The notes under the pieces are model-generated. The model had not been told where the DNA came from and made no database searches. It saw nothing but the letters and a program-made list of their open reading frames with translations. Below, piece by piece: positions 46,479 to 57,550 of a DNA stretch of 64,000 bases (positions within the stretch are counted from its first letter, which is position 1; the number at the start of each line of letters is the position of its first letter). A program made the position numbers and the translations under genes. The stretch is from Dastarcus helophoroides (Eukaryota; Arthropoda; Insecta; Coleoptera; Bothrideridae). The stretch lies in contig CM053326.1 in assembly GCA_028583605.1 (NCBI GenBank), positions 34,628,931 to 34,692,930 of the forward strand, written 5' to 3'.

Positions 46479-47508
46479 ATTTAATTTTCAAGGAATTTAT
46501 TCGATGCTGTACCCTTTTAGAATGTGTTTTGTCAGATTTCCCCTCAGCTAATAAGGATAATTCTTTTCGTAATTCTTCTATTCTTTTCTGTATTCTCAGT
46601 TTCCATCTGGGGCTTTTATGTTGCTTGTTTCTTGTTGTGTTATCCCTTATTTTGATTAACTTTCTTTTGATAACTAACGCGCTAGAGTATACCAAGTTGT
46701 TTAGTTCAGTGATGTCTTTTGTCTGACTTCGTCCGATATATTCTTGTATGATGTCATTAGCTTTTAATATCATTTGTTTGGCTTTATTTGTTTCTTTGAT
46801 TTTCGGAAGTCTGCTTCTCTCTGTCATGCTAACTATCTTACTGTTTTCAAGTTCACTGTATATTTTAATCTTTAATTCTAAATCTAAATTTGCTACGGTG
46901 GTCTGCTCTGCATTACTATTGGTATTTTCTAAGTCTAGAGATCCTTTTTCTTTGCCTGTAGTATTATTTTCACTTGAAATTGTCGTGTTTATTTGTTCTC
47001 CGCTATTGTTGTTGAAATTTTGACCTTCTTGAACGTCTTGGGTATTTGTGTGGGTTCTTTGGTCCAACTCTCCTGCTGGTGTCTGTTGGTTGGTTATTGA
47101 TTTTCTTACTGAGTTTTGTATTACATCCAGTTCACTTTGTGTTAATTTTTTATTGTTTATGATGTACCTTCTTTGTGTTGCTAGGCTTTTAGAAGATATG
47201 TTTGGTCTTGTGTTTGGGTTTCTGTCCCTCCAAAGTTCAAATACGTTCCTTTCTGTAGCAGTTTGTTTCTCCTGCATGTAGTAGTAACACCACATTATCT
47301 CCGCATATTCTTTCTTGCTCCAACGGAGTCTGTTACCATTATTTTCTCCAATATTGGTTTCATCTTTATTTTGATGTTGTGAAATCACTGGTTCAATTTG
47401 AGTTTCCTCGTTTTGACTGACAGTGTTTTCTGTTGGTGTATGTCTTAGCGAAGATGCTTGTTCACTGTTTACTACAGTTTTCCTTGTTTTGTTTTGTTTT
47501 ATTTCTTG
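46462..47508 (-). CDS. Dong-like LINE N-terminal region (Myb-like domain)
   Basis: The frame is open from just after a stop at 47509-47511, but the first ATG comes only inside the Myb-like block, so a usual start upstream of that domain is absent here. The domain reads LRWSKKEYAEIMWCYYYMQE and onward to KSLATQRRYI, with spaced Trp residues as in DNA-binding Myb repeats of R2/R4-type LINEs. A Ser/Thr/Asn-rich linker and a basic region (KSPRWKLRIQKRIEELRKEL) follow. It ends at 46462, overlapping the RT frame by 17 bases; in relatives the two are usually one frame, so I infer a one-base indel. Confidence 0.65.
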   Translation of the reverse strand, partial: QEIKQNKTRKTVVNSEQASSLRHTPTENTVSQNEETQIEPVISQHQNKDETNIGENNGNRLRWSKKEYAEIMWCYYYMQEKQTATERNVFELWRDRNPNTRPNISSKSLATQRRYIINNKKLTQSELDVIQNSVRKSITNQQTPAGELDQRTHTNTQDVQEGQNFNNNSGEQINTTISSENNTTGKEKGSLDLENTNSNAEQTTVANLDLELKIKIYSELENSKIVSMTERSRLPKIKETNKAKQMILKANDIIQEYIGRSQTKDITELNNLVYSSALVIKRKLIKIRDNTTRNKQHKSPRWKLRIQKRIEELRKELSLLAEGKSDKTHSKRVQHRINSLKIKYEISN

Positions 47509-47527
47509 TTATCATCGTGGTCCCACG

Positions 47528-47575
47528 ATTATTATTATTATTATTATTATCATTATTATTATTATTATTATTATT
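47528..47575. repeat. (ATT)n at the 5' boundary of the Dong-like element
   Basis: Seven ATT, one ATC, then eight ATT units, next to GTGGGACCACGATGATAAC on the element strand. Confidence 0.9.
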
Positions 47576-48027
47576 TAACAATTTGGAGAAAATTGCTTAA
47601 ACAGGTCCACTTTTAATTTTAACATGCCACCTGGTGACATGCAAAAATTGATGGTGAGGTCATTGACTATCTAGAATCATTTGTTCTACGGTGAAGTTGA
47701 AAATGGAAAATATTTGATGTGTATAGGTAACGAGTTAAATCTGCGGGTAAAATTCATAGGGATAAAACCCGCAGATCTGTTTCGTTGTGACTGTTTCAGT
47801 GTTTTTTTTTTAGAAAATTGTATGGGTATTTTCTCCACACATTTTAATCTATATTTAAAGATTGAATCTAATTTTATTTAGTCTTCAATCCCGACTCTTA
47901 TTTTCTTATAATTTCACTTTTAATTTGAAATAAATATAAATAGTGATGATATTAGTGCGATTCATTCAAATAAAAAAGTTAGATTGTCAACCATAACTTG
48001 TAGTGTTTTAAATAAAAAAGTGCTGTG
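47576..48027. other. No gene recognised
   Basis: AT-rich sequence between the Dong-like insertion and the tRNA gene, with the Pol III terminator at its end. Confidence 0.4.
48014..48019 (-). terminator. Pol III terminator of the tRNA-Arg gene
   Basis: A TTTTTT run on the minus strand, nine bases past the mature tRNA end, as expected for RNA polymerase III termination. Confidence 0.75.
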
Positions 48028-48100
48028 CATCCCTGGCGGGGATCGAACCCACGACCTTTGGATTAGAAGTCCAACGCGCTATCCTCTGCGCCACAGGGAC
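48028..48100 (-). tRNA. tRNA-Arg (anticodon UCU)
   Basis: 73 bases, no intron. The acceptor GTCCCTG pairs with CAGGGAT (one G-U), the D stem is GCGC/GCGC, the anticodon stem TTGGA/TCCAA encloses CTTCTAA with anticodon TCT at 48067-48065, and the T stem GTGGG/CCCGC encloses TTCGATC. Internal promoter boxes are TGGCGCAGAGG (A) and GGTTCGATCCC (B). All arms are intact and a terminator follows, so it is probably a functional gene reading AGA codons. Confidence 0.95.
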
Positions 48101-48399
48101 GGTGAAAGGTTATTTTATAAAATAAGATATAACTACCACAGGCACATTATCCTAGCGAGTTATTAGTCACTTGAAATATTATAAAGTTAAAGATTTCTAG
48201 AATATAAAAACTCTTATTTTAAGTACTCTGGTACAGTAATTAATTTATACCTACTTTATTTACAGGGTGATTTAAATGTATTTTAACAAATTTCAGGAAA
48301 TATAATTCCGGCATTATTTTCAGTGGCCTGCTCGGAATCAATAAAACCTTGGCCAGGGCCCCTATTTCTTAAATATTTTCCAAAATTTCCACTTGCAAT
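48101..48399. other. No gene; a lone hAT-like CAGGGCCCC at 48354
   Basis: CAGGGCCCCTATTTCTTAAA at 48354 stands just before a T-rich array and resembles a hAT end, but no matching right end or duplication was found. Confidence 0.35.
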
Positions 48400-51230
48400 T
48401 TATCTTCTCTCCAGACGTTTATGTTCATTTCTTTTTTATTTCAACTTTTTCTCATCATTTCCAGCTTACTCTCCATTTTTACATTTTTCAAATTTTGTAC
48501 CAAGATCTACAATTCTAGAAATTTCCTTTTGTAAATTCCTAGTTTTTTTTAACTTCCACAATAAGACGAAACTTCCAACATTTTTCTTAATAAGGAACTG
48601 TTTCCAGCAGACTTTTTTCACAACTGACATTAAATAGCGTTAACACAAAATTTTGACTTTTTTGTCGAAATTAATGAACCATTGTAAGCGAATCTGGAAT
48701 TTATTTTTCGATTAACTTTTTTTAAATTTACACTGCGTTTCTCAAAATCTAGCGTTTAGGCTTGAATTTTTTTAATAATATCAGAATTTCTTTTCTTTGA
48801 AATTTCGACTATTGCAGAATATTCCGTGATTTAGTTTGAATTTTGATTTGAATTTGGAAAATTAGAATTTATGCTAAAAATTTGTTGTACAAAAATCGAA
48901 TTTTCCTAAAAATTTTAACTTCAATGTCGATTTAATCTTTATTTTTCTAAAAAAAAGGTACCAATTTTAAACTTTAAATTTTTTTCTCTAGCATATTTCA
49001 AATTGAAACTGGAAATTTCGATATTTTATAGATGTTTTCACTTTTGTTCGAAATTTCGTTCTTATTGTTATAGTAGCAAAATTTCAACCACTTTGTCAAA
49101 ATATAATATTCACTTTTCTATTTCTTAAATTTTGACTTGACCTAAATTTCTACTTTCAGAAATGTTGATTTTATTTCGGAAATTTCGGTTTTAAATTCCA
49201 GCTATCAACTTTAATCCCGAAACTTCGACTTTTTTCTGAAATTCTGAGTTTACACTTTTATTTTTTACTTTTTCCTTGAATTTTTGATTAAAGCACACAA
49301 AAAGTCCATTTCTTCCTCTTTTTCTGAAAATTCGACTCTGAAAATTTCGACATCCCAAAATTTTTTCTCTTTTCAGACACTTCTTAAAATTTTGACCTAA
49401 TGAAAGGTTTTACTTTTTTGGAATTGTGGATTTCCATCGAAATTTTGACGTTTTTGTAAATTTTGCTATAAAGTTAAAATTTTGATTTTTATTTGCAAAA
49501 TTTTACTTCTTTGAAAATCCGGATAAAATGGAATATTCTGATTTTTTTTACATTTTGTGGGGGCCGTTATAGACCCTGTCACCTAGATCTATTCTGATTT
49601 TAAAAGTTTCGATTTTTTTAAATTTCGACTTCCAAAATTTTTACCTTTTGCAAAATTTTGACGATTTGAAAATTTGGATTTATTTTTTCAGAAGATCATT
49701 TTTTCTTTTAAAATTTAGACTTTTTTGAAAAAATTATTATTTTTTAATTTCTAAAAATTTTCAATATTTTTGAAAATTTCGATATGTTCAGACTTATTAT
49801 TCTTTAAAACCTTTTTTAACATTTTAGGTTTTTAATGTTGTTTTGAATGTGTTCGAAAATTTCTAATATTTCTGCAAAATTTAGACTTTCTCAAAATTTC
49901 GATTTTAAAAAGAATGCAACTTTTGGACCGTTTTTTTTTTGATAATATTTTAGAAAAAATGTAAAGATTGCAATCTTAAATTAAACTTTTCAGAAATAAG
50001 TCAAAATCTTGGATAAAGTTAAAAATTTAATTATTAATATATTTTTCAGGAAATCTTGAATTTCATGTGGGCAGCTTAAATTTTTTCTAGAAATGTCGAC
50101 ATTAAAAGTGAAAATTTCGAAAATTGGATAATCAATTTTAGGTTTAACTCAAATTGTAGACTTTTTAAAGCTCTGTATTTGTCCGCAAAATTGAAACGAT
50201 TTAAAAATTTGAAGCTTTTTTTTAAATTTCACATTTGTTCCAAAAAGTCGATGTTTTTTCCAAATTTTTTCATTTAAACTTGAATTTCTTGCAGTTTTTG
50301 TTGTCGATAGTTTCTGTTTTAAAAAAAATCGGTAAACTATTCTAACAACTTCAGTATTTTTTTAAAATCTTGATTCTTTTTAGGTTGTTGAGTTAAATTA
50401 AAATTTTAATTTCCAGCTACTTTTTATTCTCAGAATTTCTATTTTCTTCCCCAAACTTTTATTAAAATTATTTTTTTTGAGTTCAGCTAGAAAATTTTAT
50501 TTTTTCATGTAATTTCTACTTAAACTTACACTTTTTTACTTTTACTTTAAGTTTTGACTTTAGAATAATAATTTCGATTTGTTTCTCAAAGTTTTGACTT
50601 ATATTTATTTTTTATTTTCGTTTAAAGTGAAGTTTTTACTTTAAATTACTAATGTTTTTTTGTTTTCAAAGGAAGAACTAATTTAATTTTAACGCTTAAA
50701 CTGTTTTTATTTATTTGTTTTGATTCTAAACTGAAAATTTTGAGAAATTGGTATTCGTGTTTTAAAACTTATACTTCTCCAAAATATTAGTTAAAATGTG
50801 CTCTGTGTGTTGTAACTTTCTCTGGAAACTTTGGCTAATTAATCTTAATCTTATCGAATTTCAGGCATTTTCTCTCAACTTTAAATTGAAACTTTTTGAA
50901 ATTCTTTTTTTAACCTTTTTCCTCAAAGCTGAATTTCGTAAAATTATTTAACCCATTTTTGATTTTTTTTTGATTTGAACTTATAACATTTCATTTAACA
51001 AACGATTATGTTTGAATTTACTTACAAAAATTTTTTTTTAACATTTCAGCTGTTTTCTTGAAATCAAGAATGGTAATCAAAATAACAAAATCCTTTTTTC
51101 TCAAAATTTTACTTATACAATTAAGAATTACAAAAAAAATATTAAAATGTTCAGGAAAAATTCAATTTCATTAAATGTTGAAATTTTTCGTGTAATTCAA
51201 AAAACTTTCTTATCCTTTATACCAAATTTT
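48400..51230. repeat. T-rich degenerate array
   Basis: Nearly 3 kb of irregular TTTTCGAAATTTTGAC-like units on the plus strand, without coding capacity. It is more diverged than the array at 30.6-33.2 kb. Confidence 0.65.
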
Positions 51231-51235
51231 TAATT

Positions 51236-51441
51236 CAGAAGAGTTTTGCCTCTGGTATGGTGGACATACTGAGTTACCGTGATCTGATGTTTTGAAATTG
51301 GCCCCTTTTTTAATTTTTGTATATTTCCTTATATTTTATTTCTTTGTTTCTGAAGAAGCCCCCTACCATGGTGGGCGAAACGTCGAACATTTTTAGTAGT
51401 TCTTTGACACAGTCCAATATCGGAAGAAGTATATCCTGTAC
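51236..51441 (+). mobile_element. Penelope-like fragment copy 2 with hammerhead-like core
   Basis: Homologous to 21787-22013. Core at 51350-51382: CTGAAGA, stem GCCCCCTA/TGGTGGGC with a CCA loop, then CGAAACGTCG. It is embedded at the end of an array, as copy 1 is. Confidence 0.4.
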
Positions 51442-52301
51442 TAACTCTGGCAGTGAAAGCCTTCGTTATCATAATTCAAAAAAATTAAAATCTCCAGAAA
51501 GAGCTAGAGACTACATAAGAGAAGTTTCCCAAAAAATTGTCAGTGTTTTCGACATTTTTCTTTATAAATGTTGTTTCAGGATCCAATTTGATTTAATTTG
51601 AAAGTTCGTCTTTTTTCTGGAGATTATGAATTGTGAAGATGTATCTAATAAAAGCAAATTTAACTTGCATTTTCGTCCTTTTTCTTCGAAATTCTGAACT
51701 GTAAAGTTATATTACATTTTAAATTGAGCGTTGATTGAAAATGCCGAAAGACCAAAATAAAAAACGAAACTTGGAGAAAAGAAATAAATTCCAAAAAAGA
51801 AACCCAAAATTTCTAACAGATTTCAAAATTTTTCAATTAATTTCAAATCCTAATTTAAAATTTGAACAAAAAGCTGTAATTTTTAACGCGGAGATAAAAA
51901 ACCCAGACTTTTTACAAACGTTAAATTTTCGCCAAAAACTACAAACGTAAAATTCTGAAAATTATTTTTTTTTCAAGTTTTTGGTGAAACTGCCATTTTC
52001 CACACTTTACATAAAAAAATCAGTTGTTTAACTAACTACAGTGACGATTTCGAACTAAATGTTTAGTACCAATTGTCAACTCAAAATTTCGTCATTAATT
52101 TCAATACAATGTCCAATTTATAAATTACTTCCTGTCATTTCTAATGTTGAGGTTACTCTTGACATTTTATGATTTTTTAGCCCCTTGAGTTTTATTCTTA
52201 GTTTATAAAAATCACCAAAGTAATACATAACCATAAACGTTTCGTTTTAGAATTATGGAACTTTAAAAGTTATCTGAATTGAATACCGTGCTTTGATTCA
52301 T
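51442..52301. other. A/T-rich array remains, then possible 3' UTR
   Basis: Array-like sequence to about 51960; then AT-rich DNA that includes, on the minus strand, the candidate exon's downstream sequence with AATAAA at the complement of 52191-52196. Confidence 0.35.
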
Positions 52302-52553
52302 CTAAAGATTTGCAGATATATCCTGTTTTAGTTTTTTAATACGAGTGGTGCTTGCAGTTCTCTTTGTGTAATAGAATAGCTCCGGTGTGGCCAAGGAGTG
52401 CCCAATTTTCAAGAGGATACCTGTTGATGCAAGAAACATTACAACCCCCAACAGAACAAAGCATATTACAAAACTAATTCCAAGATCTTTTGTTTCAATG
52501 AAAACCTTAACAAAAGCCTTCTTGGAAATTTCAGACACACCCGCATTATATTC
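52302..52553 (-). CDS. Candidate host terminal exon encoding a membrane segment
   Basis: Minus strand, 83 codons plus a TAG stop, preceded at 52554-52555 by AG that could be a splice acceptor (weak pyrimidine tract). The peptide begins EYNAGVSEISKKAFVKVFIE and has one clear hydrophobic segment, ISFVICFVLLGVVMFLASTG, then a basic end with KKLKQDIS. An AATAAA lies about 106 bases past the stop. Codon use looks unlike the surrounding arrays and transposons, and I recognise no transposon motif. I cannot name the protein. It could also be a lone exon relic. Confidence 0.4.
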   Translation of the reverse strand, partial: EYNAGVSEISKKAFVKVFIETKDLGISFVICFVLLGVVMFLASTGILLKIGHSLATPELFYYTKRTASTTRIKKLKQDISANL

Positions 52554-52850
52554 CTATATTGATTCGAAACAACCCTAGCCCGCTTATTTCACCTCTGATG
52601 TGGCCTCTTGTAGGATAAAAACTTTTCAAAAATGGACGGAAATCTATAATTTTAAACGCATCAGAGGGCAAAACCAATTTCACACATTTATTTTTGATGC
52701 TGACTTCCTTAGGTGTATTTCGCAATTTCCTAAAATATATTGTGTATGATGTAGAGCGATGAGGAAATTTAAATAAAGAGGAGAAAGCTTTTAATTATTA
52801 TTAAATCGATGATTCGACGTCTTGAATTATTTTTACCAAATATAATTATA

Positions 52851-53010
52851 TCTATATTAATAAAATTGTACTGTCTGTCTATCTGTCCATTGATCATTTG
52901 TCCGGGTTAATCTCGGAAACTGCTAAATTGATTTAAATGAAACTTTTATAAAAATGTAGGGTATTCTTAGGGGTATCTTTTAGAATATTTTTAATCTGTA
53001 AAACGCAACT
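52851..53010 (+). mobile_element. Possible Helitron-like or related repeat terminus
   Basis: TCTATATTAATAAAATTG followed by ACTGTCTGTCTATCTGTCC and a GGGTTAATCTCGGAAACTGC block resembles the 5' termini of insect repeats often classed as Helitrons (TC start after A). No CTRR end was located. Confidence 0.3.
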
Positions 53011-53559
53011 GTTCTAACAATTCTATTTGAGATTATCAATAACATAGAACACATAAATGAGGAACCATCCATTAAAATCAAATGACGAATTCTTTTATTT
53101 TCAAATACGTTATTGGACCTCACACCTCGGCGTAGGTAGGGACGGATTTAGACTTCATAAGGCACTAAGCTATTTGATATATGAGGCCAGTGTTGCCAAG
53201 TAAATATTAAATTTATTGCTTTAGTGGGAACATTTTAGCGATGAAAGAAAAAGGTCATTACATCGAGAATCTCTGGTCACCTACAAATTTGGGGCATTTT
53301 CCCTCAACTTAATATTGAAACTAATTGAAATTCTTTTTTTTAATCTTCTTTCTTTTTATAGAATTTCTGGTCACCTACAACGTTTTCCTTAAAGCTTTGA
53401 AAAAAAAAATCCTCAGCTCTATTTTTTTGGGAGGCTTCCAAAAGAGTAGAGGTCCTAAGCTACAGCTTGTACAGCTTATATGTAAATCCAATAGTGGGCG
53501 TGGATCAGCTGATTAATGAGGTTGAGAAAATGGTGCAATTAATTAAAATCCAAACTATA
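53011..53559. other. No gene recognised; possible decayed hAT MITE at 53137-53505
   Basis: AGGGACGGATTTAGACTTCA at 53138 and, inverted, GGATTTACATATAAGC near 53495 could be decayed termini; the outer flanks (GGCGTAGG, GGCGTGGA) agree at six of eight bases. Not strong enough for a firm call. Confidence 0.3.
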
Positions 53560-56500
53560 GATTTCAAGTTAAAACAAAAATCCAGATGTTGACAAAATAC
53601 GTATTTTATCAAAAAAAAAAAAATAAATAAATAAAATTATCGAGTTTCATCAAAATTTCCAAGATAAATTTCGAACTCGGGGTTTTAAAATTAATTAAAA
53701 AAATTAAATTTTCAATTTTAAATTAGAAAGTAAAAAATGACCAAATGAGAAGTCTGAAAATTTCAATGTTAAATATAGATTTTTATAAAGATAATTTATA
53801 TGAAAACATTGAGCTTTATTTAATAAAAAATTTCAAGAAAAAGTTGGAAATTTTAAATTTAAATTCGAAATTCAGGATCAAGTTCAACATATTTAGGAAC
53901 TAAATCGATATTGTTAAAAAAAGGCTCTAAATTTCGAATCGTTTTGGATAAAAAGCAATTTTCAATTTTAATCTCCAAATTTCGCTTTAAAAATCGGATT
54001 TTCTATTCTTTTTCTCATAATTTCTACTTTTAAACCAAAAGTGTAGATGAAACTTAAAATATTTAGAAACCATTGCAATTAAAATCGAAATATCGAGAAC
54101 ATATCAGTGTTGCGAAATTAAGTCCGAAATTTCGACATTACGTTCGTGATTTAGAAGAAACCACTCAAATTTCACAAACGAAATGACATTTTTTAATATG
54201 TTAAGTTCTTTTGAAAATGTCAAATTTTTTTAGCTCGGTATTCCAACCTTAATATTCATCTTTAGGAAAAAAAATTCGCATTTTTAATTTGAAGAGTATT
54301 TGGCTAAAATTTTAAGAAAAGAGTTCAAATTTCGAAAATAGGGTAAAAATTTATAAAAATGGTTCTTGAGTTTTCATGCAAAATTTTCAAGGTAAAAGTT
54401 AGATATTGGCAAAAAATATGCAAAAAGTGGAAACTTTTAGTAAAAGTCGAAATTAGGATGATGAAAGCTAGACTATTTTTTTTAATCGAATATTTTAAAT
54501 GATTGTCAAGTTAACATAAAAGATTGAAATTTTTCAAAAATCCAACCAAATTCGATATTTTTTAAAGGTGAAAACTTCAAGAAATAGTCAAAATTTTGAA
54601 CAAAGTTTAAAGTTTTCAAAAAAAGTTGAAAATGAAATGTTGAAAAATGGTCGAAATTTTGAAAAATGGTGGACACTTTGAAAATGGTTAACATTTTAAA
54701 AAAAATGAAACCTTTCCAGAAAAAGTCGAAATTTCGAACATAAAAGGTCAAACTTTCCAAAAAAAAGTGTGATTTTTCTAATAAAAATCAAACTTGCATA
54801 AAAGTGAAAATTTTGAGTCAAAATTTTAGGAAAAAATGTGAAATTTGCAACAAAATCAATTTTTTCAAATAAAGGCCAATTTACATAAAATTTGAAACTT
54901 CGAGAAAAACAATTTTCTTAAAATCGAAATTTTCAAAAAAGTCAACACTTCGAGAAATATAGCTAAAAATGTTAACAAAGAACGAAGTTTTCAAAAACAG
55001 TTTGAATTTTTAAAAAATGATAAAAATTTCGATTATAACGAGATTGAAATATTCAAAATAAAGCGGATTTTTTCAAAAAAAAGTGTGATTTTTCTAATAA
55101 AAGTCAGACTTGCATAAAAGTGGAAACTTCGATGACTCGAAAGTTTGACAACTTTTAGCAAAAAATTTGAAATTTTTAACAAAATCAATTTTTTTAAATA
55201 AAGGCCAATTTACATAAAATTTGAAACTTCGAGAAATTCAATTTTCTTAAAATCGAAATTTTCAAAAAGTCAACACGAGAAATAGAGTTAAAAATTTTAA
55301 CAAAGATCGATGTTTTCAAAAACAGTTTAAATTCTTCCAAAATGATAGAAATTTCGATGATAACAAGATTGAAATATTCAAAATAAAATGGATTTTTTTC
55401 AAAAAAAAAGTGGGATTTTTCTAAAAAAGTCAAACTTTTAGGAAATTTGCAACAAAATCAAATTTTTAAATAAGGAGCAATTTACATAAAATTTGAAACT
55501 TCGAGAAAAACAATTTTCTTAAAATCGAAATTTTCAAAAAAGTCAACACTTCGAGAAATATAGCTAAAAATGTTAACAAAGAACGAAGTTTTCAAAAACA
55601 GTTTGAATTTTTAAAAAATGATAAAAATTTCGATTATAACGGGAAATATTACAAAAAGTCGATTTTTTTTTAAATTAAACACAAATTTACCTAAAAGTCG
55701 CAATTTTTGAAAGAAAAGAAGAAAGAAAAGTCGAAATTTTCAATAAATCAAACTTCGATAAATAGACGAAACTTTGAACAACTTTTCAAAAAAATATACT
55801 TTAGAAAAAATGCATTTAAAAATAAACATTTTTTTAAAGTCGATTGTTTGAGAAAAGATCGACATTTTGTTCAAAAAAATGCAAAATTTGCAATAAAGTA
55901 TAAATTAAAAATAGAAAATTAAAATTTTTCAAAAAGTTACAAACTAATTCAATATGTAAAATTTCAGAAAATCGAAATTTAAAAAAAAATAAGTTAATAA
56001 GTTAAAATTTAGTAAATAAGATAACGGCCAGGGTCAGTGCAGGATATACTTCTTCCAGGATTGGACCATGTCAAAGAACTACTAAAAGTGTTCGACGTTT
56101 CGCCCACCATTGTAGGGGGCTTCTTCAGGAACAAAGAAATACAATACAAGGATGGAAAAATGAAAATTGAAAAAAGGGGGCCAATTTCAAAACATCAGAG
56201 CACGGTAACTCAGTATGTCCACCATACCACAGGCGAAACTTTTCTGAATTAAAAATTTGGTTCAAAGGATAGCTCTTCTGTCTAAACTTTTTGATTCTTT
56301 GTACCACATTTTCAATTCAGAAGGGTTTCGCCCGGAAGAAGTATATCCTGTATATAGTAAATAAGTCTAAATTATTAGTAAAGCCTCTATTGTGAAAAAG
56401 TTGAAATTTTCAAAATAAGTAACTTGAAAAAGTGAACATCTTGATAAAATAATCGGAAAATTTGAAACTTGAAATTTTCAAAATAAGCCAAAATGTTCAA

Positions 56501-57480
56501 AAAATCGAAATCGTCTTTTTTGAATTTCAAAAATCGAAATTAACTTTTTTAAATATTTTGTTTATTTGTTCAAAAAAACTAAACATATTCAATAAAAATT
56601 GAAAAGTCTGCATTTTCAAAATATACATGCTATTGTCATAAAATCAAAAATTTAAGAAAAAATTGAAATATTGAAAACAGAACAAATCTTGAAAAAATTC
56701 GAAACTAAAAGGAAAATCAAATATTTGAAGAAGATTTTTTAAAAAATTCATATTTTCAAAAATAATTTAATCTAAAATAAAAATCAAAATTTCTGGAGGT
56801 GAAATTGTAAAAAAGTTGTATATTTTCAATAGGAAGGGGAATTTTGAAGAGGGATCAGAATTTTCAAAATTAAGTCGAAAATTTGAAAATATGCGAAATT
56901 TCTAGAATATTTAAAATTTCGAGATGAAGTCAAAATATTCAGATAAAAATTCTAAATTTTAAAAAATCAATCAGAATTTTTAAAACAGATGAAATTTCCA
57001 AAAGAAGTTTTTAATAATGACAAAATTTTAAGTGACAACATTTTTCAAAAAAAAAAATTGAAGTACAAAGGGAAAGACACAAAATTTTAAAAAGAAAGAA
57101 TTTTAGACAAAAGTTGAAATTTTGGAAATCAAAATTTTGAAAGACAATTAACCGAAAACGTTCCAATTTTGAAAGAAATGGATATTTTGAAATGTCGAAA
57201 TTTTCAAAAAGAGTCAAAATTTTCAGAATAGGTCGAATTTTTAAAAAAGTCTCATATTCAATAATTCTTGAAAAAAAGTGGGAATTTCCCAAAAGTCAAC
57301 ATTCTAAAATAAGTCAAAATTTTCAACAGAAGTCAGTATGTAAAAAGAAAAAGAGGAATTTTCAATAAATGTTGAATAAGAGATCAACATTTTTAAAATT
57401 TCGAGAACAGTTGAAACTTTGAAAAAAAGGTAAACATCTACAAAAATGCCGAAATTATCTAATATCGGATTTTTCAAAAA
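53560..57480. repeat. A-rich degenerate array, largest block
   Basis: Almost 4 kb of A-rich units like AAAAAGTCGAAATTTTCAAA on the plus strand. Local higher-order duplication is clear: TTTACATAAAATTTGAAACT with its neighbours recurs at about 54890, 55208 and 55480. A Penelope-like fragment (56040-56250) sits inside. No hAT ends were found around it. Confidence 0.65.
56040..56250 (-). mobile_element. Penelope-like fragment copy 3 with hammerhead-like core
   Basis: Minus-strand copy of the unit at 21787 and 51236; the core (complement of about 56096-56128) is CTGAAGA, GCCCCCTA/TGGTGGGC, CGAAACGTCG. A shortened copy at about 56320-56358 joins GTTTCGCC directly to GGAAGAAGTATATCCTG, missing the core. 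Confidence 0.4.
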
Positions 57481-57550
57481 AGGTTAAGTTTAAAAAACAA
57501 AATCTGGAAAAAAAGTCGAAATTTTCAAAACAAAATCAAAAATTGAATTC

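Larger units (their letters stand above)
43786..47527 (-). mobile_element. Dong/R4-clade LINE, nearly full length, within TAA repeats
   Basis: A 3.7-kb minus-strand element with a single-protein layout split into frames: Myb-like N-terminus, RT, CCHC zinc knuckle and PD-(D/E)XK endonuclease. The 5' end abuts (ATT)7ATC(ATT)8 at 47528-47575 and the 3' end abuts (ATT)6 at 43768-43785, that is TAA/AAT on its own strand. Dong, first described in the silkworm, is known to insert in TAA repeats. A CGGGAAA/TTTCCCG hairpin lies near the 3' end (43797-43815). Three frame changes (near 46470, 44890 and 43957) disable this copy. Confidence 0.85.

Noticed and set aside
44953..47281. Hydrophobic plus-strand frames opposite the Dong-like element
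   Set aside because: They are antisense shadows of the Dong-like coding frames, which carry the conserved motifs.
48354..48373. hAT-like terminus CAGGGCCCCTATTTC before an array
   Set aside because: The only inverted candidate (CCCTG near 49578) has a different end sequence and its 8-bp flank does not match.
53137..53510. Possible small hAT MITE with GGATTTA ends
   Set aside because: Ends are too decayed and the flanking octamers match only six of eight bases.
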